The notes: generated by a model from the sequence alone, not told the origin. A stretch of DNA of 64,000 nt from Adhaeretor mobilis (GCF_007741515.1 NZ_CP036263.1:1302001-1366000); one strand, 5' to 3'. Positions 36,391 to 44,962 are shown, numbered from the stretch's first letter. A program made the numbers and translations.

Positions 36391-36626
36391 TTTTGAACCA
36401 CAGAGGTCACAGAGACCACGGAGGTTCGTTACGGGACCATTTTGGGGGTACTATCATTCTCCGACATTCGAACGATAACCCCTGCTATTGGTTGCAATGA
36501 AATCTTTTCTCGCTTGGCAGAGCTATCACAAAACACTATTCGTATGAAGTGAATCTAATAGGCATCAGACTAGGCTAAAACTATCCAACAAACCTCCGTG
36601 TTCTCTGTGCCCTCAGTGGTTCAAAA
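36391..36626. repeat. Long inverted repeat between pyrH and frr
   Basis: TTTTGAACCACAGAGGTCAC and AGAGACCACGGAGGTT at the left are answered by AACCTCCGTGTTCTCTGTG and CCTCAGTGGTTCAAAA at the right, about 40 bases per arm, with about 160 bases between that hold no gene. The total length of 236 bases and the terminal inverted arms fit a non-autonomous palindromic element. Confidence 0.75.
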
Positions 36627-36650
36627 GAGAACTCTATTCAGGTAACCATC

Positions 36651-37211
36651 ATGTCCCCCGACGAAATTCTCTTAGATTCCGAAGATCGCATGGAAAAGGC
36701 GATCTCCAAGTTCAAAAACGACCTCACAGGTATTCGCACGGGCCGGGCAAACCCTGGGTTGGTGGATTCGTTGCGAGTAGACGTGTACGGTTCGCCCACG
36801 CCGATCAAGCAGATTGCCTCGGTCAGTGCCCCTGAGCCACAGCAACTGGTCATTCGCCCGTTTGATCCCTCCACGATCAAGGACATCGAGAAGGGAATCA
36901 TTGCTAGCGATTTGGGCCTTGCTCCTAACAACGATGGCAAAGTCATCCGGCTGAACATACCGGCCCTCTCGACCGAAGTTCGCAAGAGTATGGTCAGCCG
37001 TACGAAAGAGCTAGCTGAAGAAACACGCATCGCCATTCGTAACATTCGTCGTGACGGTAACAAGCATGCCGACCAAGCGGAGAAGGATAAGGAACTGGCC
37101 GAGGACGACTGCAAGAAGCTCAAGGACGAGATTCAAGATTTGACCAAGAAGTACGAGGGGCAGGTGAACACCGCAGCCGAAGCGAAGGAAAAAGAGGTGA
37201 TGGACGAGTAA
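36651..37211 (+). CDS. frr: Ribosome recycling factor
   Basis: Splits the post-termination ribosome with EF-G. 186 residues of normal length: MEKAISKFKNDLTGIRTGRA with NPGLVDSLRVDVYGSPTPI, then PFDPSTIKDIEKGIIASDLG and LTKELAEETR-like helices, here SRTKELAEETRIAIRNIRRD. The protein forms the L-shaped coiled-coil and beta domain of the family. The ATG at 36651 follows a 24-base remainder of the palindrome. Confidence 0.97.
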   Translation: MSPDEILLDSEDRMEKAISKFKNDLTGIRTGRANPGLVDSLRVDVYGSPTPIKQIASVSAPEPQQLVIRPFDPSTIKDIEKGIIASDLGLAPNNDGKVIRLNIPALSTEVRKSMVSRTKELAEETRIAIRNIRRDGNKHADQAEKDKELAEDDCKKLKDEIQDLTKKYEGQVNTAAEAKEKEVMDE

Positions 37212-37265
37212 ATCCACTGAGGGTGCCGAAAGGCGTATTGATTTATCCCCAGAGTTTGAGCCGTG

Positions 37266-37271
37266 TATAAT
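37266..37271 (+). promoter_or_regulatory. Perfect -10 box ahead of hicB
   Basis: TATAAT at 37266-37271, 38 bases upstream of the hicB ATG. The -35 is weak (TTTATC with an 18-base spacer is the best candidate). Confidence 0.5.
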
Positions 37272-37309
37272 GAAGTCACTGCCCGCCCCTTATTTAGCTG
37301 GCAATCTAT

Positions 37310-37525
37310 ATGGTAGCTCCAACTTACAACGCCGCGATTCGTCAAGATGGTCCCTGGTGGATTGGCTGGGTTGAAGAAATTCCTGGGGTCAACTCTCAGG
37401 GAGCAACCCGTGACGAACTACTAGAGAATCTGCGCGAAGCGCTATCCGAAGCGCTCGCTATGAATCGCGAGGATGCACGACGGGCTGCCGGTGATCCCTA
37501 TGAAGAGGTTGCCATTCAACCGTGA
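37310..37525 (+). CDS. hicB: HicB-family antitoxin
   Basis: 71-residue HicB-like protein, the partial RNase H fold antitoxin that normally blocks the HicA mRNA nuclease. The pattern is YNAAIRQDGPWWIGWVEEIPG with VNSQGATRDELLENLREALS, ending as a short form without a separate DNA-binding domain. It overlaps the next frame as GTGA, the antitoxin-first order seen for short HicB proteins. Because its partner HicA is frameshifted, the antitoxin may now be idle or act on another HicA elsewhere. Confidence 0.85.
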   Translation: MVAPTYNAAIRQDGPWWIGWVEEIPGVNSQGATRDELLENLREALSEALAMNREDARRAAGDPYEEVAIQP

Positions 37526-37708
37526 AACGTCGTGATCTCATTAGACATTTGATGGATCACGACTGCGAGCTATTGCGTGAGGGCGGCAAGCATTCCTGGT
37601 GGGTCAAGCAAGACCAACTCGCGACGTTCCGCCGTGCCAAGGCACAAGGATATCTCCGACTACCTCGCACGGAAGATATGCCGTGACTTAGCCATGCCAG
37701 TAGTCTGA
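37522..37708 (+). pseudogene. hicA: Frameshifted HicA toxin
   Basis: The frame from the GTG at 37522 reads MKRRDLIRHLMDHDCELLRE and GGKHSWWVKQDQL, a good HicA N-terminus with the catalytic His in GGKHSWW, then loses the family pattern and stops at 37684-37686. In the +1 frame the sequence continues RRSAVPRHKDISDYLARKIC and RDLAMPVV to a TGA at 37706-37708, exactly the HicA C-terminus. One extra base in the run CTCGCGACG (about 37619-37627) explains both parts. The shift falls in the middle of the small fold, so the toxin should be inactive unless the sequence has an error. Confidence 0.85.
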
Positions 37709-37900
37709 CACCACGGTGAGCAAGCTCTACGGCTAACGACAGCTTTCCCCCTTTGTTTGAGTGCTAGCACCGTGCAACCCTCTATTGCAGGATTTACAAT
37801 CACGCGCCTATACTCTTCGCCCTACCCCCGTAGATGACGTTGCTCAAGGAAAGAGCAAACGTAAGATCCAGTTTCATGCGTGTTTATGGAGAAACACCCG

Positions 37901-39826
37901 ATGAGTCGTCTCATTTCCCGTGTCGATGTCACAGCTAGAAAACGCCCGCAGAATTGGAAGCGTCGCCTCGCGATGCTCGCCAGTGTGGGCGGAATTCTAG
38001 GAGTCGCCCTCTTGGTGCGAACCGGCGAGGGCGATCGCCCGGCCGAAGCTGCCCCGCGGGTGAGTCCACCCATGCAGGAGGAAGCTCCAGCGAAAGCCGA
38101 GCCACCGCAGCACGATGTCATGGCAATCGTCAACGGCCAAGACATCAGCCGTGAGAAGCTTACCGAGGCGTGTGTCACGCGGCACGGCAAGAAAGTTCTT
38201 GAGAGCCTTGTGAACAAGCGCCTCATTGAAAATCATTGCAAGAAACGCGGCATCACGGTTACCAGCGAAGAGATCGCCGCAGAAGTCGATCGTATGGCCA
38301 GCCGTTTTCAATTGGGCCGCGAGCAGTGGCTTGCCATGCTCGAAAAAGAACGCGGCGTTACTGCTCAGGAATACGCTCGCGACATCGTCTGGCCGACTTT
38401 GGCACTACGGAAGTTGGCGGCGGCAGACTTGACCGTCACCAAAGAAGAACAGCAACTGGCTTACGAACGCGAATACGGCGAGAAGATCAACGCCCGGTTG
38501 ATTGCCGTGCGCGATGCTTCGCTTGCTCGCCAGATTCATAGCCAAGTCACTGCCGATCCCGAGTTATTTGCCCAGTTGGCCATTGAGAAGTCTGTTGATA
38601 TCAACAGCGCTAGCATCGGCGGGCTCATCCAGCCGATAGCTCGTCACGTTGGCGATAAAGCCATTGAAAAGGAAGCGTTCGCTCTTCGTCCGGGTCAAAT
38701 ATCTTCAATCATTAAGGTGGCTGACCAATTTGTGATACTCAAGTGCGAACGTCGCATCCCTCCGCGTCAGGCGACTCAAGAAGAATTCGAAAAGCGGGTC
38801 GTAGAGCGAATCAGGGACGAGAAACTACGCGAAGTGGCCGGCGTACTCTTTAGCCAACTACAACAAGCAGCCACGGTGCAAAATGTTTACAACGATCCGC
38901 AACTTCGCGAGAAGATGCCGGGCGTCGTTGCTACCGTGAATGGCGATCGCGTCACGATGAAGCAACTCGGAGCAGAATGCCTCGCCCGCCACGGCGAAGA
39001 AGTTCTCAGCGGGGTCATATCACGCACCATGCTCGAACAGCATCTCAATCGCGAGGGCGTGAAAGTCACCGAGGCTGACTTGCGATCCGAAACTCGCCAC
39101 GCGGCAGAACTTGCCGGAGTAGTGGACGAGGCCGGTGAGGCGGATGTCGCCAAGTGGGTCGAGATGGCCACGGCCCAACAGGGCGTGACTCAAGACCAAT
39201 ACTTCCGCGATAGCGTGTGGCCTTCAGCTGCTTTGAAGAAGCTTAGTGAGAAAGATATCAAAGTTGAGAAGGAAGATATCAGCAAGGGGTACGAGGCTAA
39301 CTACGGCGAACGTGTGCGTTGTCGCGCCATCGTCATGGGCAACATGCGACGTGCCCAGGAGGTTTGGGACAAAGCACGTCAGAACCAGTCGCTCGACTAC
39401 TTTGGCGACTTGGCGGCTGAGTACTCGATTGAACCCACCAGCAAAGCGCTCCGCGGCGAAGTTCCACCTATCCAACGCCACGGCGGGCAGCCTCAGATGG
39501 AAGAGGTTGCCTTCAAGCTGGCCCCTGGGCAGCTTTCTGGCATCGTTCAACTGGGCGATAAGTTCGTGATCCTCCGCTGCGAAGGCCGTACTGATCGCGT
39601 GGAAGTCGATCAAGAGAAGGTGCGTGAAATCCTTTATCGCGACATCTACGAGAAGAAGCTGCGAATTGCCATGAGCGAGAAGTTTGAACAGATTCGCGAA
39701 ACATCGCGGATCGACAACTACCTAGCCGGCACGAGCGTTGCCCCGGCGGAGAAGGGCCAACAAGCCACTGGTCAAGCAAAACTGCATCGAGACAGTGCCG
39801 TTGAGCAAACAAGTACGCGGTTTTAG
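37901..39826 (+). CDS. Duplicated parvulin-type peptidylprolyl isomerase (SurA-like)
   Basis: 641-residue exported chaperone/isomerase. A basic N-terminus and one hydrophobic stretch (LAMLASVGGILGVALLV) act as signal anchor, followed by a Pro/Glu-rich linker. Two similar units follow: residues about 75-330 and 335-615. Each begins with a SurA_N-like part (VNGQDISREKLTEACVTRHG; VNGDRVTMKQLGAECLARHG) and ends with a PPIase-like part that includes LRPGQISSIIKVADQFVILK or LAPGQLSGIVQLGDKFVILR. The ATG at 37901 has GGAG ten bases upstream; in-frame ATG (37886) and GTG (37880) lie just before. It probably helps fold outer-membrane or periplasmic proteins. Whether each PPIase is active is not clear from sequence. 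Confidence 0.85.
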   Translation: MSRLISRVDVTARKRPQNWKRRLAMLASVGGILGVALLVRTGEGDRPAEAAPRVSPPMQEEAPAKAEPPQHDVMAIVNGQDISREKLTEACVTRHGKKVLESLVNKRLIENHCKKRGITVTSEEIAAEVDRMASRFQLGREQWLAMLEKERGVTAQEYARDIVWPTLALRKLAAADLTVTKEEQQLAYEREYGEKINARLIAVRDASLARQIHSQVTADPELFAQLAIEKSVDINSASIGGLIQPIARHVGDKAIEKEAFALRPGQISSIIKVADQFVILKCERRIPPRQATQEEFEKRVVERIRDEKLREVAGVLFSQLQQAATVQNVYNDPQLREKMPGVVATVNGDRVTMKQLGAECLARHGEEVLSGVISRTMLEQHLNREGVKVTEADLRSETRHAAELAGVVDEAGEADVAKWVEMATAQQGVTQDQYFRDSVWPSAALKKLSEKDIKVEKEDISKGYEANYGERVRCRAIVMGNMRRAQEVWDKARQNQSLDYFGDLAAEYSIEPTSKALRGEVPPIQRHGGQPQMEEVAFKLAPGQLSGIVQLGDKFVILRCEGRTDRVEVDQEKVREILYRDIYEKKLRIAMSEKFEQIRETSRIDNYLAGTSVAPAEKGQQATGQAKLHRDSAVEQTSTRF

Positions 39827-39848
39827 GAAAACGACTTCTTAGCCAATC

Positions 39849-39925
39849 AACCCCAGCGGCTTGCGACAGGGGCTATTGGTGGAGAGTAGGTAGACCCTAG
39901 CCCCTGGCGCAAGCCGGGGGTTTTT
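39849..39925. repeat. AGCCCCCAGCGCAAGCTG palindrome, copy 2
   Basis: ACCCCAGCGGCTTGCGACAG with GGGCTA pairs with TAGCCCCTGGCGCAAGCCGG with GGGTT. It lies just after the PPIase gene and could also act as a weak terminator (followed by TTTTT). Confidence 0.72.
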
Positions 39926-40033
39926 CACGCGCAGGTTCCCTACGCTGGTGAACCTAACTCCGGTATAATCGCTCCTATCGCACAACCCCAATCGCCACTG
40001 ACCAGCGGGAAGCGTTAGCGCCTTGATTCAGAT

Positions 40034-40117
40034 GTAGGGTCCGTTGTGCGGACCACTCCGAAGAGACCGCGTTCACGTAATCGCTAGCCACAGCATGGTC
40101 CGCACAGCGGACCCTAC
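40034..40117. repeat. TAGGGTCCGCTGTGCGG palindrome, copy 2
   Basis: GTAGGGTCCGTTGTGCGGAC pairs with GGTCCGCACAGCGGACCCTA. The right arm ends five bases before the aminotransferase start codon, so a folded stem could block translation. A TATAAT box at 39964-39969 lies upstream. Confidence 0.82.
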
Positions 40118-40121
40118 GACC

Positions 40122-41351
40122 ATGTCCCAGCCTGAATCTGATACGCCTTTCAAAATCGAATACGCCCAGCGTGTGAATCGTCTGCCGCCTTATCTGTTTG
40201 GGCGCATCAACAAGATGATCTATGACAAACGCGTTTCCGGGGACGATGTCATCGAACTTGGCATGGGCAACCCGAGCGATCCGCCAGAGGACATGGTGAT
40301 TGAGAAGCTGGTCGAAGCGGCCCGCGATCCAAAGAATCATCGCTACAGCAAGAACAACGGCATCGCCAACCTGCGCCGCGAAGTGGGGGCGAAGTACTTC
40401 AAGAAGTACGGGGTGAACGTCGACCCCGATGACGAAGTGATGGTTTGCCTTGGTAGCAAAGAGGGCTTCTCGCACATGTGCCTCGCGCTGATGGGCCCCG
40501 GCGATACGGCTATTGTGCCGGCACCGTATTTTCCCGTGCACGTTTACGCTGTCGCACTTGCTTCAGGAAATGTCATTTCGCTGGACGTCACTAACAGCGA
40601 TAAGTTCCTGTCAGACATTGCTTACACGTGCGAGACGCTTTACCCAAAGCCGAAGTTGTTGATTCTGTGCTATCCGCACAATCCTTCGAGCGTGGTTGTC
40701 GAACAAGCGTTTTTCGACGAGGTCGTGAAGCTCGCCAAGAAGTACAACCTGATGGTGATCAGCGACTTTGCTTATGCGGACGTGGCATTTGATGGTTACA
40801 AGCCGCCAAGCTTTTTGGCGAGCGAAGGGGCAAAAGAAGTGGGCGTCGAATTCACCACCATGAGCAAGGGCTACAACATGGCTGGCTGGCGCGTTGGTTT
40901 TTGCGCCGGCAATCGGCAAATGATTACCGCCTTGGGAACGATCAAAGGGTACTACGATTATGGCATGTTCCAGGCGATCCAAATTGCCGCGATCGTCGCC
41001 CTGCGCAATACGGACGCGGCCGTCGAAGAACAATCGCGAATCTACCAAGGCCGACGCGATGCTCTTTGTGATGGCTTGGTGCGACTCGGTTGGGAAGATG
41101 CGCGGCCCAAGGCCGGCATGTTCGTCTGGCAGCCCATTCCCGAGCCGTGGCGTTCGAAGATGAGCACGATGGACTTCGCCATGATGCTGCTTGAAAAAGG
41201 CAACGTGGCGGTAAGTCCCGGTAGCGGCTTTGGCCCCGCAGGTGAGGGCTTCTTGCGCATGAGCCTCGTTGAAAACGAAGAGCGCCTGCGACAAGCAGTG
41301 CGGCACATCAAAACCTGCCTGAAGGACGAGAGCGTTGAGGCAAGTGTCTAG
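40122..41351 (+). CDS. Class I/II PLP-dependent aminotransferase (AlaC/LL-DAP type)
   Basis: 409-residue fold-type I aminotransferase. The N-terminus [20 protein letters not shown] and [20 protein letters not shown] resemble glutamate-pyruvate aminotransferase AlaC and LL-diaminopimelate aminotransferase. PLP ligands are seen in order: [11 protein letters not shown] (Asn), [14 protein letters not shown] (Asp-x-x-Tyr), and [16 protein letters not shown] with the Schiff-base Lys. The Arg that holds the carboxylate is in [13 protein letters not shown]. Substrate: pyruvate/glutamate (AlaC) is most likely by the wording, but LL-DAP cannot be excluded. The ATG at 40122 is preceded by a palindrome; an open frame upstream to 40044 is repeat sequence. 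Confidence 0.9.
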   Translation: MSQPESDTPFKIEYAQRVNRLPPYLFGRINKMIYDKRVSGDDVIELGMGNPSDPPEDMVIEKLVEAARDPKNHRYSKNNGIANLRREVGAKYFKKYGVNVDPDDEVMVCLGSKEGFSHMCLALMGPGDTAIVPAPYFPVHVYAVALASGNVISLDVTNSDKFLSDIAYTCETLYPKPKLLILCYPHNPSSVVVEQAFFDEVVKLAKKYNLMVISDFAYADVAFDGYKPPSFLASEGAKEVGVEFTTMSKGYNMAGWRVGFCAGNRQMITALGTIKGYYDYGMFQAIQIAAIVALRNTDAAVEEQSRIYQGRRDALCDGLVRLGWEDARPKAGMFVWQPIPEPWRSKMSTMDFAMMLLEKGNVAVSPGSGFGPAGEGFLRMSLVENEERLRQAVRHIKTCLKDESVEASV

Positions 41352-41518
41352 AAATTCAGACATCGCTCCGATTCTGCAGCGAACAAGAGCCGCGGAATAA
41401 CATCCCGCCGGTGCGTACAGGCACGGATTCTTTCTAAGCATTTCTCCCGCGACATGCTTATGTCGCCGCGACTCTCTTTCTTTGAATTGACCCTAGAGCA
41501 GGATTGCCAGGAATTTCC

Positions 41519-41547
41519 TTGACACTATTTGACTAGTGTTATACAAC
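41519..41547 (+). promoter_or_regulatory. Promoter with a candidate GntR operator
   Basis: TTGACA (41519-41524) and a -10-like TATACA/TACAAC at about 41540-41547. A perfect inverted repeat ACACTA-TTTGAC-TAGTGT (41522-41539) lies across the -35 and spacer, an ideal site for self-repression by the downstream YtrA-type GntR regulator. Confidence 0.6.
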
Positions 41548-41597
41548 AGTAGTCACTTGGCTATTCCCTTGTTTTGCTGTCTTTTGGCGTCCTAGGC

Positions 41598-42032
41598 ATG
41601 TTTCTTCGCATCGAAAAAGGCTCCGCGGTGCCGATCTCTAAGCAGATCGAACAGCAGATTGCCACGCGTTGCGCGGCAGGCACGTTGAAACCGGGCGAGC
41701 GGTTACCGTCTGTGCGGGAGATGGCTCGCCAGCTGAGCGTGAATCAAAACACGGTGCTCCGCGTCTACGAGCGACTGGTCCGTGATCTCATTCTCGAGAT
41801 GCGGCAAGGGCAGGGCACTTTTGTAGCTGCCGATGCCCAATTTAGGGCCACCTCCGGACATCGTGAGCGACTCATCGAGGAGCTGCGACAACTCTCGCGA
41901 CAGGCACTCGGATTGGGCCTCACCAACGAAGAAATTCACCAACTGCTTGATGCAGCGCTCGAGCAGTTGCGCTCGCTAAACAACTCTTCAAGTATCTCCA
42001 CAAGTAAGCAGACCAAAGAGGTCACTTCATGA
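41598..42032 (+). CDS. GntR-family regulator, YtrA type
   Basis: 144-residue regulator from the ATG at 41598. A GntR winged helix is seen: AVPISKQIEQQIATRCAAGT, LKPGERLPSVREMARQLSVN, QNTVLRVYERLVRDLILE, with a short C-terminal helix domain rather than a metabolite-binding domain, as in YtrA. YtrA-type regulators usually control the ABC exporter beside them. The stop overlaps the ATPase start (ATGA), so the regulator and transporter are co-translated. The inverted repeat at 41522-41539 is a likely operator. Confidence 0.9.
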   Translation: MFLRIEKGSAVPISKQIEQQIATRCAAGTLKPGERLPSVREMARQLSVNQNTVLRVYERLVRDLILEMRQGQGTFVAADAQFRATSGHRERLIEELRQLSRQALGLGLTNEEIHQLLDAALEQLRSLNNSSSISTSKQTKEVTS

Positions 42033-42970
42033 ACGAATCCTATCGGGACAAACCGGCGATTGTGCTGGAGGGTGTCACCAAGGCATTTCGTCGCAACCAA
42101 GTGCTTGCGGGCGAAACATTTACCGTGGAACGTGGTAAGACGTTTGCGTTCTTGGGGCGCAACGGCGCGGGCAAGACGACCACGATTCGTATGTTGCTCG
42201 GGCTGCTCATGCCGGACAGCGGCAAAATGCGTGTGCTGGATTGCGACCCGGCTACCGACCCCATCGAAGTGCGCCGCCACGTGGGCTATTTGGCGGAAGA
42301 CCAGCAAATGTACGGCTGGATGACCGTGGATGAGATCTTGCGTTTTGTGGCACCGTTCTATTCGACCTGGGATCACGACCTCGCATTGAAGTACGTGCGC
42401 GAATTCGATTTGCCGTTGAACCAGAAAATTAAGACGCTCTCAAAAGGGCAGAACGTGCGGCTGGGCTTGGTGCTGGCACTGGCGCATCGTCCTGAGCTGG
42501 TGATTCTCGACGATCCGGCACTCGGGCTCGACCCGGTGATGCGTCGCCAATTCAATCGCGATTTGATTTCGCACCTGCAGGGCGAGGGACGCACGGTTTT
42601 CTACAGTTCGCACCTCCTCTACGAAGTCGAACCGGTTGCCGATGAGGTAGCCATCTTGCATGAAGGGCGAATTCTAAGGCAAGCCGACACAGAAACGCTC
42701 CGACGCGACGTTAAGCAATTTGTGCTACCAACCGACTTGATTCCGCGAGTGCGGGATGAGTTCGCGCTGCTCGACTCACAAACCCATCGCGAAGAAACGG
42801 TCGTCACGGTAGAGAATGCCGCGGCTGTGGCGGCACTATTGCAACGCGAGGGTCTTGAGCATCGCGTCGTGGAACTGAACCTCGATGAGATTTTTGAAGC
42901 CTACGTGGCTGGCGATCCGAAGGCCCGGAGGGCAACGACAACCGAAGAACAGGAAGCGGTGGAAAGCTAG
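42029..42970 (+). CDS. ABC transporter ATP-binding protein
   Basis: 313-residue ATPase of a two-part exporter. Walker A is GRNGAGKTT, the signature is LSKGQNVRLGL (LSKGQ instead of LSGGQ, common in this branch), Walker B is LVILDDPALGLD and the H-loop is FYSSHLLYEVE. A C-terminal extension of about 80 residues after the ATPase core is seen in ABC-2 partners with the DrrA/BcrA-like arrangement. It is coupled to the GntR gene by an ATGA overlap and followed after 102 bases (with a palindrome) by the permease. Confidence 0.94.
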   Translation: MNESYRDKPAIVLEGVTKAFRRNQVLAGETFTVERGKTFAFLGRNGAGKTTTIRMLLGLLMPDSGKMRVLDCDPATDPIEVRRHVGYLAEDQQMYGWMTVDEILRFVAPFYSTWDHDLALKYVREFDLPLNQKIKTLSKGQNVRLGLVLALAHRPELVILDDPALGLDPVMRRQFNRDLISHLQGEGRTVFYSSHLLYEVEPVADEVAILHEGRILRQADTETLRRDVKQFVLPTDLIPRVRDEFALLDSQTHREETVVTVENAAAVAALLQREGLEHRVVELNLDEIFEAYVAGDPKARRATTTEEQEAVES

Positions 42971-42976
42971 CTGATT

Positions 42977-43033
42977 GTAGTACGACTCTCCGAGTCGTTT
43001 TCCGACAACCCACGACACGGAGTGTCGTGCCAC
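42977..43033. repeat. Palindrome between ABC genes
   Basis: GTAGTACGACTCTCCGAGTCGT and ACGACACGGAGTGTCGTGCC (given in part) form two nested stems, each also partly palindromic (CGACTC/GAGTCG, CGACAC/GTGTCG). Only one copy in the window. Confidence 0.6.
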
Positions 43034-43072
43034 ACTAAACAAACCCGTTGATAGCCTGTAGCCAATACCACC

Positions 43073-44674
43073 ATGAATACACCCTGGCGAACTCTGTTGT
43101 GGAAAGAACTGTGTGAGCAGTGGGCCGTGGCGCTGGTGTTGCTCATCATACTCCTCGCAGTGCCACCGCTCATTTCGCTCACCGATCTCGACAGTATTTA
43201 CTTTGGTGTCTCGGGAACGGTAATGCTTGCTGTGCCGATGATTGCGGTGTTCATTGGAATGGGAATCGCTTCGGGCGAGCACTCCCGCGGAACGATTGAC
43301 TTCCTCCAAGCGTTACCGGTTGCCACTTCCAGGCCTGCAGCTGCCAAGCTGATCGTGGGATTGCTGTCTCTGATTGTTCCCGTGGTTCTTGCGGTCGGCG
43401 TGTTCACCCTGTGGCACGAAATCGCGCCGCGTGTGATATCCAACCCTTCCAGGCTCACTCAAATGCATGGGCTCGTACCAAGACCGTGGGGCATTCGCCA
43501 TTTCTTTGTTGGCACTGGAGTTACCGGCATACTTCTCTCGGCAAGCTTACTTATCTGGACGGTTGCGGTAGGCGCGAATCGTAAGGATGAAATTAGCGCG
43601 GGAGCATGGGCAATTGGTGTGATTGTAGGCATTTACGCCATAGTCATGATACCACTGGCGCTGCTCCGAGAAAAATTCGGAACTGTGGCGTATCAAACGG
43701 TTGATCAGATTTTTGATCTTATATTACCTGCCTTTCCCGGCGGCGTGGCATTCGGTGAAAGCCAGGTATTCTACTTAGGTTCCAGTTGGACTGGTCGCTT
43801 CGGCTTGCCACTGGTGGTAGCTATTCTCAGCCACGGGCTACTGATTTGGGCTTTCCTGAAACGCTACGGACGAGTTGCCAGTAGTGATAGTCAGTCGGCA
43901 GTTCCTACAACAACGGCTAGCCAGCGCGGTTGGCTCTCCGCCCCGAGGCGTACGCGATTCACAGCAGTCGCCTGGAAAACCTGGAGAGAGCTAGCGCCGC
44001 TTCTCATAGTTGGGGTAGCAATCACTGCTGGAATGGTAGTCTTGTACAGTATCACTGGCGTACGCAACATCGCTGGCCCTGGTAGCGATTGGCGAGAGTT
44101 AGTGTTTGCGATTTGGGTTATGATCGGAAGCTTTGTTGCGATAGCACTCGGAATCGGAACTATTCGTGAAGACTTGGAGCCTAGTTTGCATACGTTCTGG
44201 AGATCTCGACCCACTTCGCCAGACGGATGGTTTTGGACTAAATTCTGCTTTGCGGGAGTCATGCTCCTGCTTGTGGGCTACGTTGCCGCTTGGTTGCATG
44301 CACAGCATGGGTACGAAGTTGCGGAAGCAGCGTTCGTAGCGGAAATTGGCCAAGAGATTCCGGAATCAGCGGAAGCAATGTACCGACGATGGGCTCCCGC
44401 CATTGGGGTCGTTCTCGTACACCTTGGCCTCTACATCGGTGGCGTCCTGCTGATGATTCTGGTGCGAAGGCCAGTTTTTGCAGCGGTTCTCGACGCTGGG
44501 CTTATGATAGGTCTGGGTTTCCTCTCAGAGTACGTCTTTCGTTGGATCGGCCCCACGGATTGGAACGGTCTGGTCATCGGTATCCCACTAGTGATGCTGT
44601 GCATGCTCGTAGCGGCGCTTCTTGCGTGGCAAGCTTTCAAGAAAAACTGGAGCTTGGAACGCTGGCTGCGCTAG
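43073..44674 (+). CDS. ABC-2 type permease
   Basis: 533-residue membrane protein with about twelve hydrophobic segments in two halves of six, the layout of a fused ABC-2 permease. An early segment is VALVLLIILLAVPPLISL, then TVMLAVPMIAVFIGMGIASG with EHSRGTIDFLQALPV, the typical cytoplasmic loop of ABC-2 permeases (SGEhsrGT). The second half begins near residue 300 with AWKTWRELAPLLIVGVAITA. It partners the ATPase encoded upstream; cargo is unknown, as drugs, lipids and peptides are all possible. The ATG at 43073 follows the palindrome. Confidence 0.88.
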   Translation: MNTPWRTLLWKELCEQWAVALVLLIILLAVPPLISLTDLDSIYFGVSGTVMLAVPMIAVFIGMGIASGEHSRGTIDFLQALPVATSRPAAAKLIVGLLSLIVPVVLAVGVFTLWHEIAPRVISNPSRLTQMHGLVPRPWGIRHFFVGTGVTGILLSASLLIWTVAVGANRKDEISAGAWAIGVIVGIYAIVMIPLALLREKFGTVAYQTVDQIFDLILPAFPGGVAFGESQVFYLGSSWTGRFGLPLVVAILSHGLLIWAFLKRYGRVASSDSQSAVPTTTASQRGWLSAPRRTRFTAVAWKTWRELAPLLIVGVAITAGMVVLYSITGVRNIAGPGSDWRELVFAIWVMIGSFVAIALGIGTIREDLEPSLHTFWRSRPTSPDGWFWTKFCFAGVMLLLVGYVAAWLHAQHGYEVAEAAFVAEIGQEIPESAEAMYRRWAPAIGVVLVHLGLYIGGVLLMILVRRPVFAAVLDAGLMIGLGFLSEYVFRWIGPTDWNGLVIGIPLVMLCMLVAALLAWQAFKKNWSLERWLR

Positions 44675-44692
44675 CCAACTCACAAGAAGGCG

Positions 44693-44780
44693 AATAGCCG
44701 CGACCTAACAGGTCGCCGGGAATTTGCTCGTTAAGACTCTATTCCCTTGCACACCGGCAGCTCGTTGAGCCGCGGCTATT
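44693..44780. repeat. AATAGCCGCG palindrome, copy 1
   Basis: AATAGCCGCGACCTAACAGG at the left answers GAGCCGCGGCTATT at the right, with a weak inner stem. It belongs to the family of 48961-49046 and 57848-57965. Confidence 0.6.
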
Positions 44781-44924
44781 GGGGTGTGAGAAGATGGGAG
44801 TTTTGAGCAGGGGCAAATCCCACGGCGTGCAAGCTACGCGGCTAACGGTGCTTAAAGAGTCTCGTCGCCAACCCGATCCCCCCAGCTACCTGATTTCCTA
44901 ATGCCTATCCCCCTAACCACCTAT

Positions 44925-44962
44925 AAAAAAAGGGCCCTTGCTCGCCAAAGCAAGGACCCTTC
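44925..44962 (-). terminator. Minus-strand intrinsic terminator without an obvious gene
   Basis: On the minus strand AAGGGTCCTTGCT pairs with AGCAAGGGCCCTT (one mismatch) around a short loop and runs into TTTTTT. No minus-strand protein gene lies upstream of it up to 45271, so it may end a small RNA or antisense transcript. Confidence 0.75.

Noticed and set aside
37600..37640. Programmed frameshift in hicA
   Set aside because: No slippery heptamer or following structure is seen at the join; a simple indel is the easier explanation.
40611..41441. 276-codon minus-strand frame opposite the aminotransferase
   Set aside because: Fully antisense to a clear PLP enzyme.
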